From NCBI RefSeq assembly GCF_014203425.1, contig NZ_JACHJC010000001.1, positions 4,862,001-4,926,000 on the forward strand: a stretch of 64,000 nt of DNA, in the 5' to 3' direction. The translations under genes and the position numbers were made by a program. Origin of the DNA: Micromonospora echinospora (GTDB lineage Bacteria; Actinomycetota; Actinomycetes; Mycobacteriales; Micromonosporaceae). Numbering within the stretch: the first letter of the stretch is position 1; every line of letters begins with the position of its first letter. Positions 52,472 through 61,088 of this stretch are shown here, in pieces. The notes beneath the pieces are model-generated. The model was not told the DNA's origin. It saw only the letters and a list, made by a program, of their open reading frames with translations, and made no database searches.

Positions 52472-55189
52472 ATGAGATGGCGCACCACGGCAGCGATCGC
52501 CATGTGCGGTCTACTGTCGTTGGGCCTGGCCACTCCGGCCCAGGCCAACCCCCAGAACGCAGCACCGAAGCCACAGGCCAAGAAGTCCGACAAGCCCGTC
52601 GACCTGGACATCATGTTCATCGGCGCGCACCCGGACGACGAGGCGGGCCAGCTCGGCATGCTCGGATACTGGAACGAGTATCACGGCATGAAGGCGGGCG
52701 TCATCACCACCACCCGCGGCGAGGGCGGCGGCAACGCCTCCGGCCTCGAAGAGGGCCCCGAGCTCGGCATCCTGCGGGAGGCCGAGGAGCGCAAGGCCGT
52801 CGCCTGGGCCGGAGTCGACCACATCTACAACCTGGACGCGCTCGACTTCTGGTACACCGCGAGCGCCCCGCTGACCGAAGAGGTCTGGGGCCACCAGGAG
52901 ACGCTGTCCCGGATCGTGCGGGTCCTGCGCACCACCAAGCCCGAGGTCATCCTCACGATGAACCCCTCGGCGACGCAGGGCAACCACGGCAACCACCAGA
53001 AGGCGGCCATGCTGGCCGTGGAGGCCTTCTACGCGGCGGCCGACCCGAAGGCGTTCCCGGAGCAGATCAAGAAGGAAGGGCTCCAGCCCTGGCGGGTCTC
53101 CCGGATCTTCCAGACCGGCGGCAGCGGCACCACCGGCACCAACGGCCCCGCCTGCGAGACGACGTTCACGCCGGCCGAGGCCAGCAACGTCATCTTCGGC
53201 ACCTGGCAGGGCTACGAGTCGGCGCGGCACGACGGCAACCGGTGGAACACAGTCCAGACCTGGGCCCGCCGGGAGTACGTGTCGCAGGGCTGGGGCAACA
53301 GCTCCTTCCCGACGACCAACCCCGACAACATCGGCTGCAACCGGCTGACGCTGATCGACACCCGCACCGCGTACCCGGACCCGAACGTGGGCGCCGGCAC
53401 CGGCGCGCTGCAGGGCGCCACCCTGCGTGCCCCGGGCGGGCTGCCGCTGGGCACCGAGGTCCACGTGCGTCCGCGCAACTGGGAGGCCGTCGGCGGCCAG
53501 TCCATCAAGGTGGACACCGTCCTCTACACCGAGAAGGCCATCCCGGGCGCCAAGGTCACCCTGGACGTCCCGGCCGGCTGGACGGTGAGCGGTAACGGCA
53601 ACGTCGGCACGCTCAGCCCGCGCAAGGAGGTCGTGAAGACCTTCACGGTCACCCCGCCGGCGCAGGTCGAGGTGGGCACCCGCTTCAAGATCGACGCCAC
53701 GCTGACCAGCAAGAAGGACGGCAGCGGCACCAGCAGCGCCCGAGTGCAGGGCACCGCTCCGGTGCGCGGCACCCTGGAGCCGCTGGAGGAGATCGCCGAC
53801 TTCCGCGCCTGGACGGTGCGGAACAAGACGCAGCAGCTCGACGCGCTCATCGAGTCGCTGCTGAACATCCCCAGCGGCGGCACCCGCAGTGTCAAGGTCA
53901 ACCTGACCAACCACGGCACCCGGGTCCAGTCCGGCACGGCAAAGCTGAACGTTCCCGCGGGCTTCTCCGTGGCCGAGCAGCAGCTGCCGTACAGCGGGCT
54001 CCAGCCGGGCGCCAGCACCTCGGTGACGTTCACCGTCACGAACACCGACACGTCGCTGCCGACTGCCAACCGGGCGCCGGACAACGGCGCCTACCGGGTG
54101 CAGATCGAGACCAGCTACGTCGGTGGCAGCGCCACCGAGCCGGGCGTGTTCAACCTGGTCCCGACCACCACGATCCCGAAGGCCGCCACCGCGCCGACTG
54201 TGGACGGTCACGGTCACGACCACGAGTACACCGGCGAGGTCATCGACATCTCCACCCGCTGGGAGGGCACCGCCGCCCCGGCGTCGGACATCTCCGGCAC
54301 CGCCCAGCTGACCCACACCGACGACGCCCTGTACGCCATCTTCAACATCACCGATGACGTGCTCGGCACCGTCCTGCCGCCGGAGGACTGCAAGCGTCCG
54401 CGGCGTAACGACAACATCGAGTTCGGCATCGACCCGCGCGGCAACTCGGCGAACACCTCCACGGTGTTCAACATGGCGCTCTTCCCGGCCACGCGGGACC
54501 CGGCCAACGGCAACCCGCCGTGCTTCGCCCGGGAGCGGGACAACCACCAGGGCGGTCCGGAGACCGCGCCGGGTGTGGAGATCGCCTCCGTGGTGACCAG
54601 CAACCCGTACACCGGGTACCGGATCGAGGTCAAGATTCCGTTCAGCGTGCTGCCGGACACCATCGACCCGAGCCGGATGGGCCTGAACATCCTGGTCAAC
54701 GACTCGGACACGCAGGACCTCAGCTCGCAGACCCGGGTCGGCTGGTCGACCTGGAGCGGCGTACGGGCGGACCCGTGGCGCTGGGGCAACGCGATCCTGC
54801 CGGACCTGCCGGCGAGGCCGTCGGCGCCCAAGGCTCCGATCATGCCCGACACCGCCGCGCTGAGCGTCGACTCGCCGCAGACCCTGCTGCAGTCGGTCTC
54901 GGACGGGGTGGCGCCGGGTGGGTACGCCAAGCTGGCGGACAACACCGTGAAGATCAAGAAGGTCACCCGCACCGCCAGCAAGGTCTCGGTGCAGCTCCAG
55001 GTGAAGAAGGCCGGCACCGCCCGGGTCTTCGTCTGGGACGGCAGCCAGGTCGTGGCGCAGACCCAGGCCAGCCTGCGGAAGGACGGCACCCTCGTCCTGC
55101 CGCTGAGCGGATCGCTCCCGGCCGGCACCTCGCTGCTCGTCTCGTACGAGAGCGGCGGCGCCACCACCGCTCTGGGGATGAAGCTCTGA
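52472..55189 (+). CDS. Secreted PIG-L/LmbE deacetylase with CBM9-like domain
   Basis: This 905-residue secreted protein has a signal peptide ending near ATPAQA. A PIG-L (LmbE) zinc deacetylase domain has AHPDDEAGQLG and the later HGNHQKA His. Two Ig-like/NPCBM-associated beta-sandwich regions follow (to about residue 570), then a CBM9/DOMON-like carbohydrate-binding domain beginning near PTVDGHGHDHEYTG and a short C-terminal beta-domain. I prefer the ATG at 52472 for its AGAGG spacing; ATG 52466 is possible. It probably deacetylates an extracellular amino-sugar glycan. Confidence 0.85.
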   Translation: MRWRTTAAIAMCGLLSLGLATPAQANPQNAAPKPQAKKSDKPVDLDIMFIGAHPDDEAGQLGMLGYWNEYHGMKAGVITTTRGEGGGNASGLEEGPELGILREAEERKAVAWAGVDHIYNLDALDFWYTASAPLTEEVWGHQETLSRIVRVLRTTKPEVILTMNPSATQGNHGNHQKAAMLAVEAFYAAADPKAFPEQIKKEGLQPWRVSRIFQTGGSGTTGTNGPACETTFTPAEASNVIFGTWQGYESARHDGNRWNTVQTWARREYVSQGWGNSSFPTTNPDNIGCNRLTLIDTRTAYPDPNVGAGTGALQGATLRAPGGLPLGTEVHVRPRNWEAVGGQSIKVDTVLYTEKAIPGAKVTLDVPAGWTVSGNGNVGTLSPRKEVVKTFTVTPPAQVEVGTRFKIDATLTSKKDGSGTSSARVQGTAPVRGTLEPLEEIADFRAWTVRNKTQQLDALIESLLNIPSGGTRSVKVNLTNHGTRVQSGTAKLNVPAGFSVAEQQLPYSGLQPGASTSVTFTVTNTDTSLPTANRAPDNGAYRVQIETSYVGGSATEPGVFNLVPTTTIPKAATAPTVDGHGHDHEYTGEVIDISTRWEGTAAPASDISGTAQLTHTDDALYAIFNITDDVLGTVLPPEDCKRPRRNDNIEFGIDPRGNSANTSTVFNMALFPATRDPANGNPPCFARERDNHQGGPETAPGVEIASVVTSNPYTGYRIEVKIPFSVLPDTIDPSRMGLNILVNDSDTQDLSSQTRVGWSTWSGVRADPWRWGNAILPDLPARPSAPKAPIMPDTAALSVDSPQTLLQSVSDGVAPGGYAKLADNTVKIKKVTRTASKVSVQLQVKKAGTARVFVWDGSQVVAQTQASLRKDGTLVLPLSGSLPAGTSLLVSYESGGATTALGMKL

Positions 55190-55224
55190 CCGGACGGTGA
55201 ACGCGTCGACCTGACGCGCTGACG

Positions 55225-55256
55225 CGATGGGCCGGGCCGTGAGGTCCGGCCCATCG
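55225..55256. terminator. Bidirectional hairpin between PIG-L and VanZ genes
   Basis: An 11-bp perfect stem (CGATGGGCCGG at 55225-55235 and its complement at 55246-55256) with a 10-nt loop lies between the two convergent stop codons. Confidence 0.72.
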
Positions 55257-55273
55257 TGCCGTCTCCGGGCCGC

Positions 55274-55858
55274 TCAGCGTTCCGCCGCCGGGACCGGCCG
55301 GGGCCGGTCCGGCGATGCCGCGGCCGGAGCCGGCCACCAGCGGCGCGAGGCCAGCGCGGCCAGCCCGGCGCCGACGGTGTTGAGCAGGACGTCGTCCACA
55401 GAGGAGACGCGGTCGAGCCGGAGGACGTACTGCGCGACCTCGACCAGGATCGAGCAGGCCGCCGCGAGCGCCAGGATCCGCGGCACCGACGCCAGGGCCG
55501 CGAACCGCAGCGGGCCGAAGAATCCGAGCGCCGCGAACACCAGCAGGTTGCCCACGATCTGGACGGTCACCGTCAGCGGCCCGCTCGCCAGGACGGTGAG
55601 CAGGTCCCGCAGCGGCACCAGGCTCACCCGGCCGGGAACGGCGCCGGCCCGGTCACCCGGCAGCATGATCATCCAGACCCACGGCACGGTGCCGTAGACC
55701 ATGCCGACCTCGGCCAGCGACCGGCGCCAGGCCGGCCCGCCGCCGCCGCGCCGGCGCGCCAGGAGCCACACCACCAGCGCGGCCAACGGCAGCGCGGCCA
55801 CCGTGATGAGCACGACCCCGTTGATCGTGCCGAGCCAGCCGTGCCACCCCTTGATCAC
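55274..55858 (-). CDS. VanZ-family membrane protein
   Basis: This 194-residue membrane protein has about five helices and the VanZ motif region NLLVFAALGFFGPL, then LVEVAQYVLRLDRVSSVDDVLLNTVGAGLAAL with conserved Glu and Asp. VanZ-like proteins modulate glycopeptide or teicoplanin tolerance in some hosts, but most have unknown roles. The GTG at 55858 gives the normal start for the family; longer readings are low-complexity. Confidence 0.82.
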   Translation of the reverse strand: MIKGWHGWLGTINGVVLITVAALPLAALVVWLLARRRGGGGPAWRRSLAEVGMVYGTVPWVWMIMLPGDRAGAVPGRVSLVPLRDLLTVLASGPLTVTVQIVGNLLVFAALGFFGPLRFAALASVPRILALAAACSILVEVAQYVLRLDRVSSVDDVLLNTVGAGLAALASRRWWPAPAAASPDRPRPVPAAER

Positions 55859-56196
55859 GCCGCCCCACTTTCTGTACGGCCGAGGATCCGCCCCCGGCCG
55901 GCGCGGGCCGGCTCCCCCGGCTCGCTCAGGGTGCCATCCTGCCCCCGGCGGTCCCGCCGTCGGCCCGGTGGCCTCCACCTCGGCAGCCGCGCCCGCACGA
56001 CGGCCGGGCGCACGAGCACGGCACGGGCCGGCGGAACTACCGCCGACGCCCGCCGCCGAGCGTTCCCGGGCGCTCATTGAGCCTGTTCCACCTGGGTTTG
56101 CGCTGGTGGGGAGCAGGCAAGGGTGCCGGTGGCTGTGAGGTGAGGAAGCCCGGGCCGGTTGACGCCCCACCTCAATTTTGGTAAGACCTTAACATT
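55859..56196. other. Intergenic region without a recognisable gene
   Basis: These 338 bp separate the VanZ and MarR genes. The left half is GC-rich low-complexity sequence with only antisense open frames of biased composition; the right end is AT-richer and holds the MarR promoter and operator candidate. I see no RNA gene or repeat. Confidence 0.5.
56182..56191. promoter_or_regulatory. Small palindrome before the MarR gene
   Basis: TAAGACCTTA (TAAG-AC-CTTA) ends 5 bp before the MarR start codon, in an unusually AT-rich stretch. It may be an autoregulatory site; there is no ribosome binding site, so the transcript could be leaderless. Confidence 0.4.
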
Positions 56197-56652
56197 ATGG
56201 ATGTCGCCACACTCTCGGCACAACGCCTCGTACTCACGCTTCACCGCGCCACCACGCTCGTCGACCGCGTCGCTGACACGCACCTGCGGAACATGCACGA
56301 CGTGACCCTTTCGATGTTCGCCGCGCTGGTGACGATCCACGCAATCGGCCCTGCGCGACAGAGCAAGATCGCCCAAGCCCTCGACGTGTCCAGAGCGGCC
56401 GTGACGCAGCGCCTGGTCGAGCTCGTCGCGCGCGGGCTCGTCGAGGTCGCTCCGGATGCCACCGACCAGCGCGCGAATCGCGTCGCCGTCACGAGAAAGG
56501 GTCGGGAACTCCTCGACGCGGCATGGAAAGGGCTCGCCGAGATCGACGACGGCATCGACGACGGTGTCGATCTCGAAGCGCTGCAGGGCGCGCTGGACAC
56601 GCTTGTCGCCAACGCCACACGCCATCTCGCCGGTCAGGCGGGGACGACATGA
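56197..56652 (+). CDS. MarR-family transcriptional regulator
   Basis: This 151-residue regulator has the MarR winged helix (RQSKIAQALDVSRAAVTQRLVELVARGLVEV, then ATDQRANRVAVTRKGREL wing). Its stop overlaps the start of the following membrane protein gene (ATGA), so the two are coupled and the regulator probably controls both. Confidence 0.9.
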   Translation: MDVATLSAQRLVLTLHRATTLVDRVADTHLRNMHDVTLSMFAALVTIHAIGPARQSKIAQALDVSRAAVTQRLVELVARGLVEVAPDATDQRANRVAVTRKGRELLDAAWKGLAEIDDGIDDGVDLEALQGALDTLVANATRHLAGQAGTT

Positions 56653-57020
56653 GCGTCGCCGCCGTCGTGGCCACCCTCGTGCTCACCGCACTCGCTGCGC
56701 TCCAGGTGCTCGTCGCGGCCGGCCGGCCGTACGGGCGGCTGGTATGGGGTGGGCAGCACGAGACACTGCCGCGGCGACTCCGCATCGGCAGCGCAGTGTC
56801 GGTCGTCGTCTACGCCGTCATAGCCTGGGTGTTGCTCGCGCGCGCCGAGATCTTCGGGCCCTCCAGGCCGTTCGTCGGCATCGCGACGTGGGTGCTCTTC
56901 GGGTACTTCGCAATCGGGATCGCACTCAACGCAATCTCGCGAAGCCGCGCCGAACGCCTGGTGATGACGCCGGCATGCGTGGTTTTGGCAGCGTGCTCGC
57001 TCACCGTCGCTCTCAGCTGA
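56649..57020 (+). CDS. Small membrane protein of unknown function
   Basis: This 123-residue protein has four predicted transmembrane helices (VAAVVATLVLTALAALQVLVAA first) and a short charged loop near LPRRLRIGS. I do not recognise the family. It is coupled to the MarR gene and might be the target of its regulation. Confidence 0.75.
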   Translation: MSVAAVVATLVLTALAALQVLVAAGRPYGRLVWGGQHETLPRRLRIGSAVSVVVYAVIAWVLLARAEIFGPSRPFVGIATWVLFGYFAIGIALNAISRSRAERLVMTPACVVLAACSLTVALS

Positions 57021-57453
57021 ACCCGACCCCCTGGACCAGCGGCCAGGAGTTGCGCGCCGCCGGGATGCGTCGGCTACCGTTCCGACACCGCGCACGGTAA
57101 TGCGATTGCACCGGCGGGGAGCCGATTACCGGTTCCGGCCCGTCGATTTCCGCACACCAATTCGCGTACCGTAACGGCGCCTGGAGCAGCGCGAGCGGGG
57201 CGCCGCACGCCCACCATGCGCCGGCAAACAAAGCCTTTCCTAACGAAGGTAAGCCTTATCTTGGTCGTCCGGAAGTTCGTGCGGGAACGGCTGCCAACCG
57301 CCGCCGAAGCCGCATTTCGCTGCTATGGTGAGCATGATCCTCACTTCGGGCGGACAGGTTTGACGCCCGGCCCGCACGGCTAATACCGAATGGCATTCGA
57401 GCACCACGAGGCCGGCCCATTGCTTCCGCCGGCCCGCATGACTTGGAGGCACC
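57021..57453. promoter_or_regulatory. Intergenic region with an IdeR-like iron box
   Basis: There is no gene in these 433 bp. The inverted repeat AAGGTAAG-C-CTTATCTT at 57246-57262 (8-bp arms, one mismatch) is close to the iron-box consensus of DtxR/IdeR repressors, and a half-site-like CTTTCCTAAC lies just before it. It is about 190 bp upstream of the DUF1540 gene, which it may control. Confidence 0.55.
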
Positions 57454-57750
57454 ATGAAGACCCTGTTGCAGTCTCCGCCGGTACGTGAATGCGCCGCCAC
57501 CGCGTGCAGTTTCAACGACAACGGGTGTCACGCCCCCGCGATCACCGTGGCGGCGAGCGCCGACGCCGCGTCCTGCGCGACGTTCGTCGAGTCGTCGCTG
57601 AGCGGCGGGATCGCGGAGGTCACCGGCGCGGTGGGCGCGTGCGCCCGGGCCGAGTGCGTGTTCAACACCAACCTCGCCTGCACAGCCGAGTCGATCACGG
57701 TCGGCCCCGGCGCCACGGTCAGCGACTGCCTGACCTACCAGCCCGCCTGA
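57454..57750 (+). CDS. DUF1540-domain protein
   Basis: This 98-residue protein has two copies of a Cys-rich motif: CAATACSFNDNGCHAPAITV and CARAECVFNTNLACTAESITV. This is the DUF1540 pattern, with eight or more conserved cysteines per protein that may bind metal. ATG follows CTTGGAGG. Its position between two iron boxes suggests a role in metal homeostasis, but no function is established. Confidence 0.88.
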   Translation: MKTLLQSPPVRECAATACSFNDNGCHAPAITVAASADAASCATFVESSLSGGIAEVTGAVGACARAECVFNTNLACTAESITVGPGATVSDCLTYQPA

Positions 57751-57769
57751 CAAGCGGACACCACGCCCG

Positions 57770-57802
57770 GACGGGTCACGACGGTCACCGTCGTGACCCG
57801 TC
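57770..57802 (+). terminator. Perfect 16-bp-stem terminator after DUF1540
   Basis: The inverted repeat 57770-57785 / 57787-57802 is perfect over 16 bp around a single central base and starts 19 bp after the stop codon. It isolates the DUF1540 gene from the iron-regulated gene that follows. Confidence 0.8.
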
Positions 57803-57828
57803 GGCGTTGTGCGGCACCCGGCCCGCCG

Positions 57829-57857
57829 TTGCACAGGTAAGCCTTACCTACTACCGT
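57829..57857 (+). promoter_or_regulatory. Promoter with an embedded perfect IdeR iron box
   Basis: TTGCAC (-35, 57829-57834) and TACCGT (-10, 57852-57857) are 17 bp apart, and the perfect palindrome AGGTAAG-C-CTTACCT (57835-57849) fills the spacer. The palindrome matches the iron-box consensus of DtxR/IdeR, so iron-dependent repression of the DUF2470 gene is strongly implied. Confidence 0.82.
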
Positions 57858-57899
57858 CTGACCTGGCCGACTTCACCCTTCCCGGCCGAGGAGACAGAC

Positions 57900-58682
57900 A
57901 TGGCGTTGCACCCCGCCGGGCGTCCGGCCCCGCCGGCCGGCGTCGCCCCGGTCGCCGCAGGGCCGTCGGCGGTCACCTCCGCGCCCCGCGACGCCGTCGC
58001 CGCCCGGTGCGTGCTCACCGCCGCCTCCTCGCTGCGACTCACGCTCGGCGACACCACCGCCGACCTCCTCTCCGCCCACGCCGTCCTCCCGGACGGCACG
58101 ATCGTCCTCGCCGTCGACGCGATGAGCCGCACCGGCGGCCTGCTGGTCGCCGCCCGGGGCCACGGCGGCGCGGTACGGCTCGACGTGACCCACCTCGCCC
58201 CGGTCGCCGTCCGCTCCCGGGTACGCGCCCGGCTGCGGATCACCGGCACGGCCCGCCGGTTCGACCCGGCCGCCCTCGACTCCTGCGACCCGGCCACCGT
58301 GATGTCGCTGCTCGACCTGCCCCCGGTGGCGTTGTGGGCGATCGAGCCGGCCGAGATCGTCCTGTTCCGCGCCGCCGGTTCCGCGTCGGTGGATGTCGGT
58401 GCGTACCGCTCCGCCCGGCCGGACCCGATCGCCGTCGACGAGGCCGCCCACCTTCAGCACCTGACGCGGTGCCACAGCGACCTCCTCGACCGGCTCGGCG
58501 CGCTCGTCGACCCCGCCACCGCCGCCGGATCGACCCGGATCGTCCCGGTCGCCCTCGACGCCGAGGGCATCGTGCTGCGCGCCGAGCGGCCGGACGGCCA
58601 CGCCGACACCCGGCTGCCCTTCGCCCGCCCGGTCACCGCCGGGGGCGGCCTGCCCGAGGCGCTGCGGACGCTGCTCGGCTAG
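57900..58682 (+). CDS. DUF2470-domain protein under iron control
   Basis: This 260-residue protein has a C-terminal DUF2470 domain (DEAAHLQHLTRCHSDLLDRLGALV), often found with heme-oxygenase-like or heme-utilisation (HugZ) proteins. The N-terminal half resembles the FMN-binding split-barrel partner but lacks clear motifs. GAGGAGA precedes the ATG. With an iron box in its promoter, a role in heme or iron use is inferred. Confidence 0.82.
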   Translation: MALHPAGRPAPPAGVAPVAAGPSAVTSAPRDAVAARCVLTAASSLRLTLGDTTADLLSAHAVLPDGTIVLAVDAMSRTGGLLVAARGHGGAVRLDVTHLAPVAVRSRVRARLRITGTARRFDPAALDSCDPATVMSLLDLPPVALWAIEPAEIVLFRAAGSASVDVGAYRSARPDPIAVDEAAHLQHLTRCHSDLLDRLGALVDPATAAGSTRIVPVALDAEGIVLRAERPDGHADTRLPFARPVTAGGGLPEALRTLLG

Positions 58683-58777
58683 CGCGTCCAGCCGCTTTAC
58701 CTGCCGGCCGCGTGTGCCGGCCCTTGAGGACCGCGGCCCGACCCGGTAGAAACGGCGGGACCGACGGGAGATCAGCC

Positions 58778-59452
58778 ATGACCGAGGCCGACGGGCAGTT
58801 GTCCGCGACGCCGCGCACGAGCCTGCGCCGGATGAAGGAGAAGGGGCACCGCGACCGCGGCGCCCTGTTCGACGTGCTCCGGGCCGGCTTCGTCTGCCAC
58901 CTCGGCGCGCTCGTGGACGGTGGCCCGATGGTGGTGCCGACCGTCTACGGGTTCGACGACCGGCACCTCTACCTGCACGGCTCGGTGGCCAGCCGGAGCC
59001 TCACCACCGACACCGACGTCTGCGTCACGGTCACCGTGGTCGACGGCCTGGTGCTGGCGCGCTCGGTGTTCGAGCACGGCGTCAACTACCGCAGCGCGAT
59101 GATCTACGGCCGGCCCCGATGGGTGACGGACACCGAGGAGAAGCTGCACGGACTGCGGCTGCTCACCGAGCACGTCGCACCCGGCCAGTGGGACCACGCC
59201 CGCCGCCCGAACCGGCGCGAGCTGGCGGCCACGGCCCTGCTGGCGCTGCCGCTGGCCGAGGCGTCGGTGAAGACCCGCAGCGGCCCGCCGGACGACGGTG
59301 ACAGCCCGGACGCCGCGCTCGGGCTCTGGGCCGGCGAGCTTCCGCTCGTGGCCCGCTGGGAGCAGCCGGTGACCGATCCGGCGCTCCCGCCGACCGCGCC
59401 GGTGCCGGCCCACGTAGCCGCCCGCGCGGGCACTCGCGCCGACCGCCGCTGA
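58778..59452 (+). CDS. Pyridoxamine 5'-phosphate oxidase-family protein
   Basis: This 224-residue FMN-binding split-barrel protein (FVCHLGALVDGGPMVVPTVYGFDDRHLYLHGSVASRS) belongs to the PNPOx-like group that includes F420- or flavin-dependent reductases and heme-degrading enzymes. GACGGGAG precedes the ATG. The 95-bp gap after the DUF2470 gene has no strong terminator, so they may be cotranscribed and related in iron or heme metabolism. Confidence 0.86.
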   Translation: MTEADGQLSATPRTSLRRMKEKGHRDRGALFDVLRAGFVCHLGALVDGGPMVVPTVYGFDDRHLYLHGSVASRSLTTDTDVCVTVTVVDGLVLARSVFEHGVNYRSAMIYGRPRWVTDTEEKLHGLRLLTEHVAPGQWDHARRPNRRELAATALLALPLAEASVKTRSGPPDDGDSPDAALGLWAGELPLVARWEQPVTDPALPPTAPVPAHVAARAGTRADRR

Positions 59453-59457
59453 CCGGC

Positions 59458-59490
59458 CGGGGCGCCCGCGCGTGCCACGCGGCCGCCCCG
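59458..59490. terminator. Bidirectional hairpin between PNPOx and XRE/NB-ARC genes
   Basis: Arms 59458-59470 and 59478-59490 pair at 12 of 13 positions around a 7-nt loop, between the convergent stop codons at 59452 and 59507. Confidence 0.7.
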
Positions 59491-59506
59491 ATCCACCGGT
59501 GACGTC

Positions 59507-60424
59507 CTACCGCAGTTGACGGGCGACCTCCGCGAGCGGCAGCCGGGGCTGGACGGCGGCGCGGGCGGCGACCACCGCCAGCGCCCGGGGCACGCCCGCG
59601 CAGTGGGCGATGATCTGCCGTACCGCCTCGCGTTCGGCGGTGAGGCGACGCTCGCCGAGACGGGCCGCCAGCAGCTCCCACGCCTCGCCGGCCGCCAGCT
59701 CGTCCACCACGATCGGACGCGCGGCCTCGCCGACGACCAGACCGGTGAGGCGGTCCCGGCTGGTCACCACCACCATGCAGCCGGGGACGCCGGGTAGCAG
59801 CGGCCGCACCTGGTCGGCGTCGCGCGCGTCGTCGAGCACGATCAGCATCCGGCGCCCGGCGAGCACGCTGCGGTACAGCCCGGCGCGCGCGGTCGGGCCG
59901 CAGGGAATGCCGCCGGGCACGTCGAGCGCCTCGATGAGGCCGCCGAGCGCCTCCGTGGGGGTCACCGCCGGCCGGCGCGGGTCGCTGCCGCCGAGCTGGA
60001 CGTGCAGCACACCGTCGACGAACCGGGCGGCGGACCGGTGGGCCCAGCGCAGCGCCAGCGCCGTCTTGCCGATCCCGGAGCGTCCGATCAGGACGCACAC
60101 CACGACACTGGACATCCGCCGCGGTCCGCCGTCGAGCAGCCGGTCGAGTTGCCGCAGTTGTGCCGATCGGCCGGTGAAGCCGGGAATCTCCAGCGGCAAC
60201 TGCATGGGGCGGATCCGGGCCGGCGCCGGATGGGCCGGCAGGCCGAGCACGTCGCGCAGCAGCCGGACGGTCGCGGGCCGCGGGCGGGTCACCCGCGACG
60301 ACTCCAGGTTCCGGATGCTCCGGACGCTCAGTCCGGTGCGGGCGGCCAGTTCCTCCTGAGTCAGGTTGGCCCGCCGCCGAGCGGTAGCAATTTCGTCACC
60401 CAACGTATCCATGTAGCCGATCAC
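59507..60424 (-). CDS. XRE helix-turn-helix regulator with NB-ARC ATPase domain
   Basis: This 305-residue protein has an N-terminal XRE domain (LTQEELAARTGLSVRSIRNLESSR) fused to an NB-ARC/STAND NTPase domain with Walker A GRSGIGKTA, Walker B LIVLDDARDADQ and the sensor TSRDRL. It lacks the TPR tail of AfsR-like proteins. GTG 60424 is supported by GGAG upstream; ATG 60412 is the alternative. It is divergent from the hydrazine-type operon across a 286-bp promoter region and is its likely activator. Confidence 0.88.
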   Translation of the reverse strand: MIGYMDTLGDEIATARRRANLTQEELAARTGLSVRSIRNLESSRVTRPRPATVRLLRDVLGLPAHPAPARIRPMQLPLEIPGFTGRSAQLRQLDRLLDGGPRRMSSVVVCVLIGRSGIGKTALALRWAHRSAARFVDGVLHVQLGGSDPRRPAVTPTEALGGLIEALDVPGGIPCGPTARAGLYRSVLAGRRMLIVLDDARDADQVRPLLPGVPGCMVVVTSRDRLTGLVVGEAARPIVVDELAAGEAWELLAARLGERRLTAEREAVRQIIAHCAGVPRALAVVAARAAVQPRLPLAEVARQLR

Positions 60425-60710
60425 AGCGTCGTCTCCGTACCGGTTCTGGTGGATTCGTGCAGGAGGACCACCACGCCGCGGCCACTGAGCGGGCAGTCAG
60501 CGGCGCCATTGCCGGTGATCTGCCGGTGAAGCGCCTGTTGGCCAGACGAGGTTAGGTCCACAGTGGGACCGACGCTATCGACCGAAGTCGAATTGCCACT
60601 CCGGCAGGCGGCTGGCTCGGCGTCGCAGAAGCACCACTTACGGTCACTCTCCGCAAACCCTGATCCGTCCGGCGCGCCCGACGGGCGTCGCGCCGTCCAG
60701 GAGGACGAAC
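60425..60710. promoter_or_regulatory. Divergent promoter between regulator and N-N cassette
   Basis: The region has no gene. AGGTTAGGT (60549-60557) resembles an iron-box half-site and GGTCC-N6-GGACC (60555-60570) is a small inverted repeat over it; both may be regulator sites. The strong ribosome site AGGAGG (60699-60704) precedes the cupin ATG. I could not fix the promoter positions. Confidence 0.45.
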
Positions 60711-61088
60711 ATGCGAAGGTACGTCAGCGACACCGCCGAACTCACCGACGAGTACGGCATCCAGATCGGCCGCTGGACCCAGTACCGCGATCTCGGCCCG
60801 TTGCCGTTCGACGCCATGTGGTGCGTGATCCCGCCCGGCGGCAGCAGCAGCGAGGACGTCCACCCCGAGGTGGAGTTCGCCGTGGTGACCCGCGGCACCG
60901 CCATCTACGAGGCGGGCGGCGAGAAGGTCGAGGTGCCGACCGGCGGGGTGATCCTGCTCGAACCCGAGCAGCGCCACGTCATCCACAACCCCTCCCCCGA
61001 ACAGCCGCTCACCATCCTGAGCATCTACTGGGTGCCGCGCCCCGAGACCGGGCAGCCGGACGCGGGTGACGGGACCGACCGTGGTTGA
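60711..61088 (+). CDS. Cupin, predicted N-N-bond-forming partner of MetRS-like protein
   Basis: This 125-residue single-domain cupin has the metal motif 1 EDVHPEVEFAVVTRG (His, Glu, Glu) and motif 2 EQRHVIHNP (His), so the full cupin ligand set is present. In Spb40 (s56-p1) and Tri28 (triacsin) a cupin domain fused to a MetRS-like domain converts the ester between N6-hydroxylysine and an amino acid into a hydrazine. Here it is a separate gene overlapping the MetRS-like gene by 23 nt. AGGAGG precedes it. The same reaction is inferred from the neighbourhood. Confidence 0.85.
   Translation: MRRYVSDTAELTDEYGIQIGRWTQYRDLGPLPFDAMWCVIPPGGSSSEDVHPEVEFAVVTRGTAIYEAGGEKVEVPTGGVILLEPEQRHVIHNPSPEQPLTILSIYWVPRPETGQPDAGDGTDRG

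Noticed and set aside
60555..60570. GGTCC-N6-GGACC inverted repeat as a terminator or operator
   Set aside because: Only 5-bp arms, and the region is otherwise ordinary; noted as a weak candidate only.
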